Under the pieces are notes generated by a model. It saw nothing but the letters and a program-made list of their open reading frames with translations, did no database searches and was not told the origin of the DNA. 64,000 nt of DNA from Cognatilysobacter tabacisoli (GTDB taxonomy: Bacteria > Pseudomonadota > Gammaproteobacteria > Xanthomonadales > Xanthomonadaceae), in the NCBI RefSeq assembly GCF_003586305.1, contig NZ_KZ987400.1:1-64000 (forward strand), read 5' to 3'. The translations under genes and the position numbers were made by a program. How positions within the stretch are numbered: the stretch's first letter is position 1; the number at the start of each line of letters is the position of its first letter. This document shows positions 1-8,497 of this stretch, piece by piece.

Positions 1-27
1 TCTTACAGCCAATTTCGCAGTCGTCAA
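1..27 (-). promoter_or_regulatory. Leftward promoter 1, truncated by the window edge
   Basis: Read on the minus strand there is a -35 hexamer TTGACG at 22-27, then a 16-base spacer, then TAAGA running off the window edge at position 1. The complete second copy at 109-136 ends in TAAGAT with the same spacing. An A-tract lies upstream at 43-48 on the minus strand and could act as an UP element. The transcript would leave the window to the left; its product is not visible. Confidence 0.5.
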
Positions 28-108
28 CACCTTGTGAACTGCTTTTTTCGGCTGCCCCGCGCTTCGATTCAGCACCGTGCAGGTGCGTGCCGGAGCGGCG
101 GGCCGCGC

Positions 109-136
109 ATCTTACAGGAAGCTTGTAGAGCGTCAA
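109..136 (-). promoter_or_regulatory. Leftward promoter 2 of a tandem pair (TTGACG-16-TAAGAT)
   Basis: On the minus strand, -35 TTGACG at 131-136 and -10 TAAGAT at 109-114 are separated by 16 bases. They are followed by a GC-rich discriminator (GCGCGG). The copy at the window edge has the same hexamers and spacing 109 bases downstream. Tandem strong promoters with GC-rich discriminators are typical of rRNA operons, and from memory the tyrS-M23-anmK block of Pseudomonas aeruginosa adjoins an rRNA operon. That assignment is an inference. Confidence 0.5.
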
Positions 137-202
137 CCGCCCCGTCTTCCTGCCGTTTGTCGCGTCCTCGGCGGCGATACATCTGCCTCGGCGGGGCGCG
201 CA

Positions 203-218
203 TTGTGCACATGCACAA
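203..218. repeat. 16-bp perfect palindrome upstream of the tandem promoters
   Basis: TTGTGCACATGCACAA: arms TTGTGCA and TGCACAA around a 2-base centre. It lies between the 3' end of tyrS (306) and the leftward promoters (-35 at 131-136). It could be a dimeric regulator site; there is no T-tract, so a terminator is unlikely. Confidence 0.4.
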
Positions 219-305
219 CGCCTTTGGGAAGGCCTCCGATCGACGTGCCGCCTCCTCCGCGCCCCGGCCTCGAATCGCCGTGGCGGATTGGGCCGCAGCG
301 CTGCA

Positions 306-1538
306 CTACCGAGTGACCAGGCGCACCCGCGCGAACGTGCGCTTGCCGACCGCCAGCACGCCCTCGAAGCCCGGGGTGAACGTGCGCTGCGCATCCTCGA
401 CCACCTCGCCGTCGATGCGCACTGCGCGCTCCTTGAGCTTGCGGTTTGCCTCGGAGTTGCTCGGCGTCAGGCCGGCCGCCGTCAGCAGCGCCGCAATGCG
501 CACGCCGTCGGCCGGAACGGCGACATCCGTCAGCGGCAGCGCCGCGGTGTCGCCCTCGCCGCGCACCGCCGCGTTCCAGCCGGCAACCGCCTGCTCGGCC
601 GCGGCCGCCCCGTGGAAACGCGTCGCCAGCTCGCGCGCCAGCCGCAGCTTGAGATCGCGCGGGTTCAGTGCGCCGGCGTCGATCTCGCCTTTCAGCGCCG
701 CGGCCTGCGCCATCGTGATCTCGAAGCTCAGCAGTTCGATCCAGCGCCACATCAGCGCGTCGTCGATTTTCATGGTCTTGGTGACGATGTCGATGGCCGG
801 CTCGTTGATGCCGATGTAGTTGCCCAGCGACTTGGACATCTTGTTGACGCCGTCGAGCCCCTCCAGCAGCGGCATCGTCAGCACGATCTGCGGCGGCTGG
901 CCGAAGTGCTCCTGCAGGCCGCGCCCCATCAGCAGGTTGAACTTCTGGTCGGTGCCGCCGAGCTCGACGTCGGCCGTCAGCGCCACCGAGTCGTAGCCCT
1001 GCACCAGCGGATAGAGGAACTCGTGGATCGCGATCGACTGCTGCCCGGCGTAGCGCTTGGCGAAGTCGTCGCGCTCGAGCATGCGCGCCACGGTGTGCTG
1101 CGCGGCCAGCCGGATCATGTCGGCCGCCGACATCTGCCCGAACCACTCGCTGTTGAAGCGCACCTCGGTGCGATCGCGGTCGAGCACCTTGAACACCTGG
1201 TCGGCATAGGTCTCGGCGTTGGCGAGCACGTCGTCGCGGGTCAGCGGCTTGCGGGTGACGTTCTTGCCGGTGGGGTCGCCGATCATCCCGGTGAAGTCGC
1301 CGATCAGGAAGATGACCTGATGCCCGAGTTCCTGGAACTGCCGCATCTTGTTGAGCAGCACCGTGTGGCCCAGGTGCAGGTCGGGCGCGGTCGGGTCGAA
1401 GCCCGCCTTGACCCGCAGCGGTCGTCCGAGGCGCAAACGGGCCTCGAGCTCGTCCCGCTTGAGGATTTCGTCGGCGCCGCGGCCGATCAGATCGAGGGTT
1501 TCTTGGAGGGACACGGGCGGGCTCGCTGGCCGCCGCAC
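306..1538 (-). CDS. tyrS: Tyrosyl-tRNA synthetase
   Basis: Cytoplasmic class I aminoacyl-tRNA synthetase charging tRNA-Tyr. The 410-residue product has the HIGH signature as HLGH at residues 55-58, the KMSKS signature (KMSKS in full, near residue 230), and a C-terminal S4-like RNA-binding segment with the typical [13 protein letters not shown] core. Length fits the TyrZ-type enzymes of gammaproteobacteria. The start taken is GTG at 1536-1538; a later start is possible because the first ten residues are not conserved-looking. It is transcribed away from the M23 peptidase gene, and the intergenic region carries that gene's promoter. The order tyrS / M23 / anmK is conserved in pseudomonads and xanthomonads. 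Confidence 0.96.
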   Translation of the reverse strand: MRRPASPPVSLQETLDLIGRGADEILKRDELEARLRLGRPLRVKAGFDPTAPDLHLGHTVLLNKMRQFQELGHQVIFLIGDFTGMIGDPTGKNVTRKPLTRDDVLANAETYADQVFKVLDRDRTEVRFNSEWFGQMSAADMIRLAAQHTVARMLERDDFAKRYAGQQSIAIHEFLYPLVQGYDSVALTADVELGGTDQKFNLLMGRGLQEHFGQPPQIVLTMPLLEGLDGVNKMSKSLGNYIGINEPAIDIVTKTMKIDDALMWRWIELLSFEITMAQAAALKGEIDAGALNPRDLKLRLARELATRFHGAAAAEQAVAGWNAAVRGEGDTAALPLTDVAVPADGVRIAALLTAAGLTPSNSEANRKLKERAVRIDGEVVEDAQRTFTPGFEGVLAVGKRTFARVRLVTR

Positions 1539-1600
1539 AGCTGAATGCGACGGCGCTCTAGGAATGAAGTTAAAGGGTAGTTAATCCGGGCCGAAACGAA

Positions 1601-1624
1601 AAACCCTATTCAGCTCAAGGGTTT
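1601..1624. promoter_or_regulatory. Inverted repeat overlapping the M23 gene -35 box
   Basis: Arms AAACCCT (1601-1607) and AGGGTTT (1618-1624) are separated by 10 bases. The right arm overlaps the first bases of the -35 hexamer at 1623-1628, the position expected of a repressor operator. No regulator can be named from sequence. Confidence 0.35.
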
Positions 1625-1651
1625 GACGCAGGTTGCTCGCGTGTCTATGGT
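1623..1651 (+). promoter_or_regulatory. Sigma-70 promoter of the M23 peptidase gene
   Basis: TTGACG (1623-1628), a 17-base spacer and TATGGT (1646-1651) are near consensus. Transcription should begin around 1658, which leaves a leader of about 40 bases before the ATG at 1698. This rules out the TTG at 1623 as the protein start because it is part of the -35 box. Confidence 0.75.
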
Positions 1652-1697
1652 ACCCCCGTTACGCGGCCTACACATTGGGCAACGGGGGGCACAGCAC

Positions 1698-3140
1698 ATG
1701 ACGGCATCGGGTTTGGGACAGGAACGGCGCGAGCGCCTGAAGGCGCTGCGCGAGGCCTCGCTCCATCGTCCGGTGCTTGCGCGCCACCTCTCGGACGGCT
1801 TCACCGGCCGCTGGTCGCGGCGCCAGTGGGTGCACGCGAGCCTGTTCGCGACGATCGGCATGCTGGTCGCGGCAATCGTGCCCGGCTTCGATCGCTCGGC
1901 GACGCCGACCGCGCCGACCGCCCGTCATTCGATGGCGCTTTCGTTGCCGCCGCTGCCGCTGGCACGCCTTCGCGGGCAGAGCGGCGACAGCTGGCAGATC
2001 GTGAGGATCGAGCGCGGCCAGACCCTCGGTGAAGTGTTCGAAGACCTCGACATCCCGGCGCGCACGCTGCAGCACGTGCTGGCGCAGCCCGGCGCCAAGC
2101 AGGCGCTGACCCGGCTCAAGCCCGGCACCGAGCTGGGCTTCGACCTGCCGGTCAACGGCGGCCTGCGCACGTTCCGCTTCGACCGCAGCGACAGCGAGCG
2201 CGTCGAACTGAGCTTTGTCGGCGACGAGATCCGCGAGAAGGTCATCGTGCGTCCGGTCGAGACCAAGACCGTCGTGATCAGCGGCAAGGTCGGCAAGTCG
2301 CTGTTCCGCTCGGCGCGCAAGCTCGGCCTGTCCGGCAGCAACATCAACACCCTGACCGACGAGATCTTCAAGTACGACATCGACTTCAACGAGGACGTCG
2401 GCGCCAACGACCGCTTCAGCGTCGTCGTCGAGCAGACCTGGCGCGAAGGCGAGCTGATCAAGACCGGCCCGGTGCTGGCCGCGACCTTCACCACCGGCAA
2501 CAAGATCCACTCCGGCTTCCGCTACGAGCGCAACGGCAAGGCCGAGTACTTCACCGGCGACGGCCGCCCGCTGAAGAAGAGCTTCATCCGCATGCCGATC
2601 CCGTACGCGCGCATGAGCTCGGGCTTCGGTTCGCGCCGCCACCCGGTGATGGGGCGCGTGCGCATGCACAAGGGCATCGACTACGCCGCCGGCACCGGCA
2701 CGCCGATCATGGCCGCCGGCGACGCGCGGGTGAAGTCGGTCGGCTGGCAGGGCGGCTACGGCCGCGCGGTGGTGCTCGACCACGGCCGCGGCTACACCAC
2801 GCTGTACGCGCACATGTCGCGCTTCGGCAAGATCAAGCCCGGCCAGCGCATCGGCCAGGGCACGGTGATCGGCTACGTCGGCTCGACCGGCATGTCGACC
2901 GGCCCGCACCTGCATTACGAATTCCGCATCAACGGCGTGCACCGCAACCCGCTGTCGGTGACGATGCCGCCGCCGGAGCCGCTCAGCGGCGCCGCGCTGA
3001 CCGCGTTCCGCGCCCAGACCGGGCCGGCGCTGGCGCGCATCCGCGAAGTCGAGAACATCATCTACGCCGACGCGTCCACGCCGTCGGACGAGTCGGTCGC
3101 CCGGGCCGCGCCACGCGCCGCGTCCAAGCCCAAGTCCTGA
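1698..3140 (+). CDS. Membrane-anchored M23 family metallopeptidase (peptidoglycan DD-endopeptidase)
   Basis: Zinc endopeptidase expected to cut peptidoglycan cross-links in the periplasm. The 480-residue protein has a basic cytoplasmic N-terminus, one membrane span near residues 36-55 ([16 protein letters not shown]), an OapA/LysM-like region, and a C-terminal M23 (LytM/MepM-like) domain. The zinc-binding motifs are visible: HKGIDYA (HxxxD) and HLHYEF (HxH), followed by a low-complexity tail rich in Ala, Ser and Lys. The ATG at 1698 is preferred over the in-frame TTG at 1623 because a promoter occupies that TTG; a purine-rich GGGGGG run lies just upstream. The stop is two bases before the GTG of anmK, so the two cell-wall genes are likely cotranscribed. 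Confidence 0.92.
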   Translation: MTASGLGQERRERLKALREASLHRPVLARHLSDGFTGRWSRRQWVHASLFATIGMLVAAIVPGFDRSATPTAPTARHSMALSLPPLPLARLRGQSGDSWQIVRIERGQTLGEVFEDLDIPARTLQHVLAQPGAKQALTRLKPGTELGFDLPVNGGLRTFRFDRSDSERVELSFVGDEIREKVIVRPVETKTVVISGKVGKSLFRSARKLGLSGSNINTLTDEIFKYDIDFNEDVGANDRFSVVVEQTWREGELIKTGPVLAATFTTGNKIHSGFRYERNGKAEYFTGDGRPLKKSFIRMPIPYARMSSGFGSRRHPVMGRVRMHKGIDYAAGTGTPIMAAGDARVKSVGWQGGYGRAVVLDHGRGYTTLYAHMSRFGKIKPGQRIGQGTVIGYVGSTGMSTGPHLHYEFRINGVHRNPLSVTMPPPEPLSGAALTAFRAQTGPALARIREVENIIYADASTPSDESVARAAPRAASKPKS

Positions 3141-3141
3141 C

Positions 3142-4317
3142 GTGGCCGGCCCCGCAGGCGCGCCCGACGGCGCGTCGCTGTACGTCGGGCTGATCTCCGG
3201 CACCAGCGCCGACGGCATCGACGCCGCGCTGGTTGCGTTCGACGGACCGCCCACCGCGCAGGACGACGGCGACGGCGCGCCCGACGGCCGCCTGCTGCTC
3301 GGCCGCACCTACCCCTGGGAACCCGCGTTGCGGACGCGCCTGATCGCGCTCGGCCAAGGCGGCGACGCGCGCTCGCTCGACGAACTCGGCACGCTCGACG
3401 TGCAGGTCGCGACCTGCTTCGCCGACGCGGCGTGGCGCCTGATCGCGGAGGCCGGCATCGACGCCGAACGCGTGAGCGCGATCGGTTCGCACGGGCAGAC
3501 GGTGCGGCACCGGCCGGGCGGCGCGGCGTTCGACGGCCGCGACCCGTTCTCGTGGCAGCTCGGCGACGGCAACGTCATCGCCGAGCGCAGCGGCATCACC
3601 ACCGTCGCCGACTTCCGCCGTCGCGACGTCGCCGCCGGCGGCCACGGCGCGCCGCTGGTGCCGGCGTTCCACGCGGCGATGCTGCACTCGCGCGCCGAGG
3701 ACCGGGCCATCCTCAACCTCGGTGGCATCGCCAACTTCACCCTGCTGCCGGCCGACGGCCCGGTGCGCGGCTTCGACACCGGCCCGGCAAACGCGCTGAT
3801 GGACGCGTGGTGCCAGCGCCACACCGGCGCGGCCTACGACGCCGGCGGCGCCTACGCCGCGTCCGGTCGCGTCGACGACGCGCTGCTGCAGCGGCTGCTC
3901 GACGACCCGTGGTTCGCCGAGCCGCCGCCGAAGAGCACCGGGCGCGAGCAGTTCCACCTCGACTGGGTGCAGGCGCGGCTGGCTGGCGGCGAGTCGCCGG
4001 CGGACGTGCAGGCGACGCTGATGGAGCTCAGCGCGGCGACCGTCGCGCGCGCGCTGCAGGCAACGCAGCCGGCGACGCGGCGCGTGCTGGCCTGCGGCGG
4101 CGGCGTGCACAACGGGCCGCTGCTGGCGCGGATCGCCGCGCACCTGCCGGACGCGCAGGTCGAATCGACCGCCGCGCACGGGCTGGACCCGGACTTCGTC
4201 GAGGCGATGGCGTTCGCGTGGCTGGCGCGGCAGACGCTGGCCGGCCTGCCCGGCAACGTCGCCAGCGTGACCGGCGCGCGCGGGCCGCGCGTGCTCGGCG
4301 CGGTCTACCCGAAGTAG
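3142..4317 (+). CDS. anmK: Anhydro-N-acetylmuramic acid kinase
   Basis: Phosphorylates and opens 1,6-anhydro-MurNAc to MurNAc-6-phosphate during cell-wall recycling in the cytoplasm. The 391-residue length is typical. The N-terminal phosphate-binding motif [16 protein letters not shown], the HGQTVRH segment, the [11 protein letters not shown] stretch and GFDTGPAN are all present, as expected for the ASKHA-fold AnmK family. The GTG start follows the M23 stop codon by one base, indicating an operon. The muropeptide importer ampG lies close by on the opposite strand, so two recycling steps are encoded within 3 kb. Confidence 0.96.
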   Translation: MAGPAGAPDGASLYVGLISGTSADGIDAALVAFDGPPTAQDDGDGAPDGRLLLGRTYPWEPALRTRLIALGQGGDARSLDELGTLDVQVATCFADAAWRLIAEAGIDAERVSAIGSHGQTVRHRPGGAAFDGRDPFSWQLGDGNVIAERSGITTVADFRRRDVAAGGHGAPLVPAFHAAMLHSRAEDRAILNLGGIANFTLLPADGPVRGFDTGPANALMDAWCQRHTGAAYDAGGAYAASGRVDDALLQRLLDDPWFAEPPPKSTGREQFHLDWVQARLAGGESPADVQATLMELSAATVARALQATQPATRRVLACGGGVHNGPLLARIAAHLPDAQVESTAAHGLDPDFVEAMAFAWLARQTLAGLPGNVASVTGARGPRVLGAVYPK

Positions 4318-4338
4318 CCGCGGCTCCCGCGCGCCGGG

Positions 4339-4599
4339 TCAGCCGTTCGACGTTTCGAGCCGGCCGATCAGCGAGAACCCGGGATCGCTCGGAATGCCCT
4401 CGAGCGCGGCGATCGCCTCCTGCAGCGCCTGAGCGTCGGAATCGTTGAAGCGCGCGGCCAGTTCGGCCTCGCACGCGAACAGTCCTTGTTCGAGCAGGTG
4501 GACCAGCGCGTCCTGCATCGTCCACCCGCGGGCCTGGGCGACGCGGGCGATCCGCTCGCTCAGCACCGGGTCGATGTCGCGCACCACTATCTCGGTCAT
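4339..4599 (-). CDS. Orphan ribbon-helix-helix-like small protein (FitA-type)
   Basis: An 86-residue protein whose first 40 residues look like a ribbon-helix-helix DNA-binding fold: a beta-strand TEIVVRDID, then ERIARVAQARGWTMQDALVHLL, similar in pattern to FitA/VapB-type antitoxins. The acidic C-terminal half (ALQEAIAALEGIPSD) has no recognisable domain. The ATG at 4597-4599 is preferred over upstream extensions because the fold begins there. No PIN or other toxin gene adjoins it: it sits 43 bases downstream of ampG on the same strand and converges on anmK. It may be a transcriptional regulator or a relic of a toxin-antitoxin pair; the function is unassigned. Confidence 0.7.
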   Translation of the reverse strand: MTEIVVRDIDPVLSERIARVAQARGWTMQDALVHLLEQGLFACEAELAARFNDSDAQALQEAIAALEGIPSDPGFSLIGRLETSNG

Positions 4600-4642
4600 G
4601 GCTGCATCCCCACGTCGTGCCGCCGCGTCCGGCGGCCGAACC

Positions 4643-6049
4643 TCATCCCCCACCCGCCGACGCGGGCGCCGGCGGGGCGGTCGGCTGGCGCAGCGCCAGC
4701 CACAGGCACAGCAGCAGGGCCGGGATGCCCATCACCGCCGTGCCGACGAAGAATAGCGAATACGCGTCCAGCAGGCTGCGACCGACTTCGAGCTGTTCGA
4801 TCACCACGCCCGACAGCCCCTTGAGCACCTTCCCCGGCAGCGCATAGAACGAGCTCAGCAGCGCGTACTGGGTGGCGGTGTAGCCGACGCTGGTCAGGCT
4901 CGACATGTAGCCGATCAGCGCCACGCCGGCGAAGCCGTTGCAGAAGTTGTCGATCGCCATCACGGCGGTGAACACGCCCGCGTCGGCGCCGTGCTGGCCG
5001 AGGTAGGCGAACGCCAGGTTCGAGCCCGGCCCCAGCACCGCGCCGGCCATCAGCGTCGGGAAGAAGCCGAACCGCACCGCGCTCAGGCCCGCCGCGGCGA
5101 TGCCGGCGATCGTCGCGACCAGGCCGAACGAGCCGCGCACCGCGCCGACGGTTTCCTTGTCGATGCCCAGGTCGGCGTAGAACGGGTTGGCCATCGGCCC
5201 GAGCAGGAAGTCCGGCAGCCGGTACAGGCTGATCGCCAGCAGCATCAGCACGGCCCAGCGGCCGTGCGCGCGGAAGAACGCGATGAACGGGCCGACCACC
5301 GCGTCGAACAGCGCCTGCGGCGAGTACGGCGCCGCGTGCGGCACGACCGCCGCGCGCGTCGTCGCGGCCGGCTCGCGCGCCATCAGCGTGGCGATCACGC
5401 CGACGCCCATCAGCGCGGCCATCGTCTGGTACGACAGCGACCAGCCGGCGTGCGCGGCGAGGATCAGGATCAGCGAGTCGGTGACCAGCAGCGCGCCGCG
5501 GTAGCCGAGCGCCGAGGTCGACGTCAGCAGGCCCTGCTGCTCGTTGCTCGACGCGATCTCGATGCGCCACGCGTCGATGACGATGTCCTGCGTCGCCGAG
5601 GCGAACGCGACCACCAGCGCCAGCGCGCCGAACACCAGCAACTGGTCGACCTCGACGCCGGCCAGCAGCAGGCGGCCCTGCTGCGGCTCGACCAGCGCCA
5701 TGCCGAACAGCGCCGCGGCCACCACCACCTGCGCCAGCAGCATCCAGCCGCGGCGCCGGCCGAGCCAGCGCCCCAGCAGCGGCGCGTCGGCCTTGTCGAT
5801 CAGCGGCGCCCACAGGAACTTCAGCGAGTACGCCAGTCCGACCCACGACAGGAACCCGATCGTCGACAGCTCGATCGCGTTCTCGCGCATCCAGAAGCCG
5901 AGCGTGTTGCCGACCAGGTAGATCGGGATGCCCGAGCTGAAGCCGAGCAGCAGCATCGCCAGCACTTTCGGCTCGCGCAGGTTGGCGACGACGCCGCGCC
6001 AGCCGGTCGGCGTCGCGGAGGGCGCGGGGGTCGGGGCGGCAGCGGTCAT
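4643..6049 (-). CDS. ampG: AmpG-like muropeptide permease (MFS)
   Basis: Inner-membrane major-facilitator transporter expected to import GlcNAc-anhydroMurNAc (muro)peptides for recycling. The 468-residue protein is strongly hydrophobic with about 12 predicted spans. It carries AmpG-family features: the opening LLLGFSSGIPIYLVGNTL, GLAYSLKFLWAPLID, the ATQDIVIDAWRIE loop and a late AIDNFCNGFAG segment. The ATG at 6047-6049 overlaps the stop of the exonuclease gene by four bases (ATGA), so translation is coupled. The nearby anmK acts in the same recycling pathway. Induction of beta-lactamase through muropeptides is a known AmpG role, but no ampC or ampR is present here. Confidence 0.9.
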   Translation of the reverse strand: MTAAAPTPAPSATPTGWRGVVANLREPKVLAMLLLGFSSGIPIYLVGNTLGFWMRENAIELSTIGFLSWVGLAYSLKFLWAPLIDKADAPLLGRWLGRRRGWMLLAQVVVAAALFGMALVEPQQGRLLLAGVEVDQLLVFGALALVVAFASATQDIVIDAWRIEIASSNEQQGLLTSTSALGYRGALLVTDSLILILAAHAGWSLSYQTMAALMGVGVIATLMAREPAATTRAAVVPHAAPYSPQALFDAVVGPFIAFFRAHGRWAVLMLLAISLYRLPDFLLGPMANPFYADLGIDKETVGAVRGSFGLVATIAGIAAAGLSAVRFGFFPTLMAGAVLGPGSNLAFAYLGQHGADAGVFTAVMAIDNFCNGFAGVALIGYMSSLTSVGYTATQYALLSSFYALPGKVLKGLSGVVIEQLEVGRSLLDAYSLFFVGTAVMGIPALLLCLWLALRQPTAPPAPASAGGG

Positions 6050-6825
6050 AGCGGGCGGTCGTAGTCGACGGTGAAGGGCGCGTGGTCGGAGAAGCGCGGC
6101 GCGCGGGCGACGGCGCAGCCGCGCAGCGACTCGCGCAGCGACGGGGTCACGAACTGGTAGTCGATGCGCCAGCCGACGTCGTTGGCGCGCGCCGCGCCAC
6201 GGTTGCTCCACCAGGTGTAGTCCTGGCCCTCCGGGTTCAGCGCGCGGTAGGCGTCGACCCAGCCGGACGTGTCGGCGCACACGCCGTTGAGCCAGTCGCG
6301 CTCGGGCGGCAGGCAGCCGGAGTTCTTCTGGTTGCTCGTCCAGTTCTTGATGTCGAGCCGGCTGCGCACGATGTTCCAGTCGCCGCACAGCACGTAGTCG
6401 CGGCCGCTGGCGAGCCAGCCGTCGAGCACCGGCCGCAGCCAGTCCATGACCTCGAACTTGAAGCCCTGGCGCAGCTCGCCGGACGAGCCGGACGGGATGT
6501 AGAAGCTGACCACGCTGAGGTTGCCGAAGCGCGCCTCGATGTAGCGGCCCTCGTCGTCGAACGGCGCCCAGCCCAGCGACGTGCGGACCTCGTCGGGCTC
6601 GCGCCGCGCGTAGATCGCCACCCCGCTGTACCCCTTCTTCGTCGAGGCGTCCTTGTAGAAGCAGTGGTGGCCGTCCGGGCGGAACTGCGGGTCGGCCAGC
6701 TGCGACTCCTGCGCCTTGGTTTCCTGCAGGCACAGCACGTCCGCGTCCTGCGCGCGGAACCAGTCGAAGAAGCCCTTGTTGGCGGCCGAGCGGATGCCGT
6801 TGGCGTTGAAGCTGATGATTCTCAC
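6046..6825 (-). CDS. xth: Exodeoxyribonuclease III (AP endonuclease family)
   Basis: DNA-repair nuclease of the exonuclease/endonuclease/phosphatase fold that cuts 5' to abasic sites and degrades 3' ends. The 259-residue product begins with the family opening RIISFNANGIRSA. It contains the catalytic LCLQETKA, the YSGVAIY segment, GDWNIV (Asp-Asn pair) and the C-terminal WRIDYQFV and FSDHAPFTVDY motifs, the last with the catalytic Asp-His. The start is GTG at 6823-6825, where homology begins. It is first in a run with ampG (4-base overlap) and is divergent from pyrE. Confidence 0.93.
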   Translation of the reverse strand: MRIISFNANGIRSAANKGFFDWFRAQDADVLCLQETKAQESQLADPQFRPDGHHCFYKDASTKKGYSGVAIYARREPDEVRTSLGWAPFDDEGRYIEARFGNLSVVSFYIPSGSSGELRQGFKFEVMDWLRPVLDGWLASGRDYVLCGDWNIVRSRLDIKNWTSNQKNSGCLPPERDWLNGVCADTSGWVDAYRALNPEGQDYTWWSNRGAARANDVGWRIDYQFVTPSLRESLRGCAVARAPRFSDHAPFTVDYDRPL

Positions 6826-6937
6826 GGGAGATGGGCGAAACCGGGCAGCCTGCAGCCTAGCCGATGCGCGCGCGCGCCGGCAGCCGGCGGCGCGCTGAAT
6901 TACGATGCGCGCCTGCCCAACTTCGCCGGATCGTGCC

Positions 6938-7615
6938 GTGTCCGACCACCGCTCCCGCTTCCTGCAGCTGGCGCTGCGCGCCGACGCGCTGCGCTTCGGC
7001 GAGTTCACGCTGAAGTCGGGCCGCACCAGTCCCTATTTCTTCAATGCCGGGCTGTTCAACTCCGGTGCGACGCTGTCGGCTCTGGCCGCGTGCTACGCGG
7101 ACGCGCTCGACGCGGCCGGCGCCGCGGGCGCGATCGGCACGTTCGACTTGCTGTTCGGACCGGCCTACAAGGGCATCCCGCTGGCGACGGCGCTGGCGTG
7201 CGAGTACGCGCGGCGCGGGCGCGACCTGCCGGTCGCGTTCAACCGCAAGGAAGCCAAGGCGCACGGCGAAGGCGGCACGCTGATCGGCGCGCCCCTGGCG
7301 GGCCGGCGCGTGCTGGTGGTCGACGACGTGATCACCGCCGGCACCGCGATCCGCGAAGCGCTGGCGATCATCACCGGCGCCGGCGGCACGGTCGCCGGCA
7401 TCGTGATCGCGCTCGATCGCCAGGAGGTGGTCGACCCGGCCACTTCCCGACGCTCGGCGTCACAAACGGTCGCGGCCGAACACGGCCTGCCGGTGGTGGC
7501 GGTGGCGACGCTCGACGACCTGCTCGGCTACGCCGGCGGGGACCCCCGCTTGGCCAGCGAGCGCGAGCGGCTGCTGGCCTACCGCGCCGCGTACGGCAGC
7601 GGCGCCGGCGGCTGA
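6938..7615 (+). CDS. pyrE: Orotate phosphoribosyltransferase
   Basis: Transfers ribose-5-phosphate from PRPP to orotate to form OMP in de novo pyrimidine synthesis. The 225-residue enzyme has the N-terminal TLKSGRTSPYFFNAGLF, the FGPAYKGIPLA loop, the flexible KEAKAHGEGG loop with the catalytic lysine region, and the PRPP-binding motif VLVVDDVITAGTA. The GTG at 6938 is chosen because homologues start at the SDHRSRFLQLAL segment; an in-frame ATG at 6905 would add 11 unconserved residues. pyrE lies near dut and algC in this window, an order also seen in pseudomonads. Confidence 0.95.
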   Translation: MSDHRSRFLQLALRADALRFGEFTLKSGRTSPYFFNAGLFNSGATLSALAACYADALDAAGAAGAIGTFDLLFGPAYKGIPLATALACEYARRGRDLPVAFNRKEAKAHGEGGTLIGAPLAGRRVLVVDDVITAGTAIREALAIITGAGGTVAGIVIALDRQEVVDPATSRRSASQTVAAEHGLPVVAVATLDDLLGYAGGDPRLASERERLLAYRAAYGSGAGG

Positions 7616-7738
7616 CGCGGCCGCGGTGCACACGGTGCGCTAACGTCGCGGGAGTTAGTTGGGCATCGTGGCCGGCCCACCGCTGGCCCGACTCTTGCTA
7701 CTGCACTGTCGGATGACCGAACCGCGGGCGCGAACGAC

Positions 7739-8410
7739 ATGAACCGACCCCTCCAACTGCTGGCCGTGACGGCGTTGATCGCGCTGGCGCCCGGCGCGGC
7801 GCTGGCGCAGGGCGCGCCCGCCGCCGGCGCCAAGAAGCTCTATTGCTGGAACGAGAACGGCCGCCGGGTCTGCGGCGACGCGCTGCCGGCCACCGCCGTC
7901 GACGCGGCGCGCACCGAAATCAGCGCGCGCAGCGGGCTGAAGACCGGCGAAGTCGCGCGCGCGCTGACCGACGCCGAGCGCGCGGCGGCCGCCGCCCAGG
8001 CCGACGCCGACCGCCAGGCCGCGATGAGCGCCGAGGCGATCGCCCGGCGCGAGCAGGCCATGGTCGAGTCGTACGCCAGCGAAGCCGAGCTGCGTCGCGC
8101 GTTCAATGCCCGCATTGAACTGCTCGACGGCACCGTCAAGGCGTCGCAGCTCAGCGTCGGCGGCCTTCGCCAGAGCCTGCTGTCGCTGCTGCGCCGCGCC
8201 GGCGAATCCGAACTGGCCGGCAAGCCGGTGGCCAAGGCGCTGGCCGACAACATCCGGCTGCAGCATGCCGAGCTGCTGCGCCAGCAGGCGATGCTCGCCC
8301 AGCAGCGCGCCGACCGGGTCGAGATCGATGCCGAGCTGGCCCGCGCGATCGAGCGCTACCGCGCGCTCAAGCGCACCGCGACCGCGGAGACCGGCACGAC
8401 CCAGGGCTGA
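7739..8410 (+). CDS. Secreted coiled-coil protein of unknown function
   Basis: 223 residues with a clear Sec signal peptide (MNRPLQLLAVTALIALAPG, probable cleavage after ALAQ). The mature N-terminus has the pair YCWNENGRRVCGD, a DUF4124-like two-cysteine opening that could form a disulphide. The rest is an Ala/Glu/Arg-rich helical region, likely coiled coil, from about residue 65 to the end, with no catalytic motif I recognise. It lies between pyrE and a bidirectional terminator, facing the algC operon. It may be a periplasmic structural or adaptor protein. The start codon is secured by the signal peptide. Confidence 0.75.
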   Translation: MNRPLQLLAVTALIALAPGAALAQGAPAAGAKKLYCWNENGRRVCGDALPATAVDAARTEISARSGLKTGEVARALTDAERAAAAAQADADRQAAMSAEAIARREQAMVESYASEAELRRAFNARIELLDGTVKASQLSVGGLRQSLLSLLRRAGESELAGKPVAKALADNIRLQHAELLRQQAMLAQQRADRVEIDAELARAIERYRALKRTATAETGTTQG

Positions 8411-8449
8411 CCACGTGGGGCCGCTGCGGCCCATGCGTCGCGCAGACGA

Positions 8450-8476
8450 AAACGGCGAGCCTGGGGCTCGCCGTTT
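8450..8476. terminator. Bidirectional terminator
   Basis: A perfect 12-bp stem (AAACGGCGAGCC / GGCTCGCCGTTT) with a 3-base loop lies between the convergent coiled-coil gene and the phosphomannomutase gene. It is A-rich on the left and T-ending on the right, so it can serve both strands. Confidence 0.8.
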
Positions 8477-8497
8477 CGCATTGCGCGGTCGCCGCCG

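Noticed and set aside
1623..1697. N-terminal extension of the M23 peptidase from a TTG at 1623
   Set aside because: The TTG is part of a strong -35 hexamer, so it would not be transcribed.
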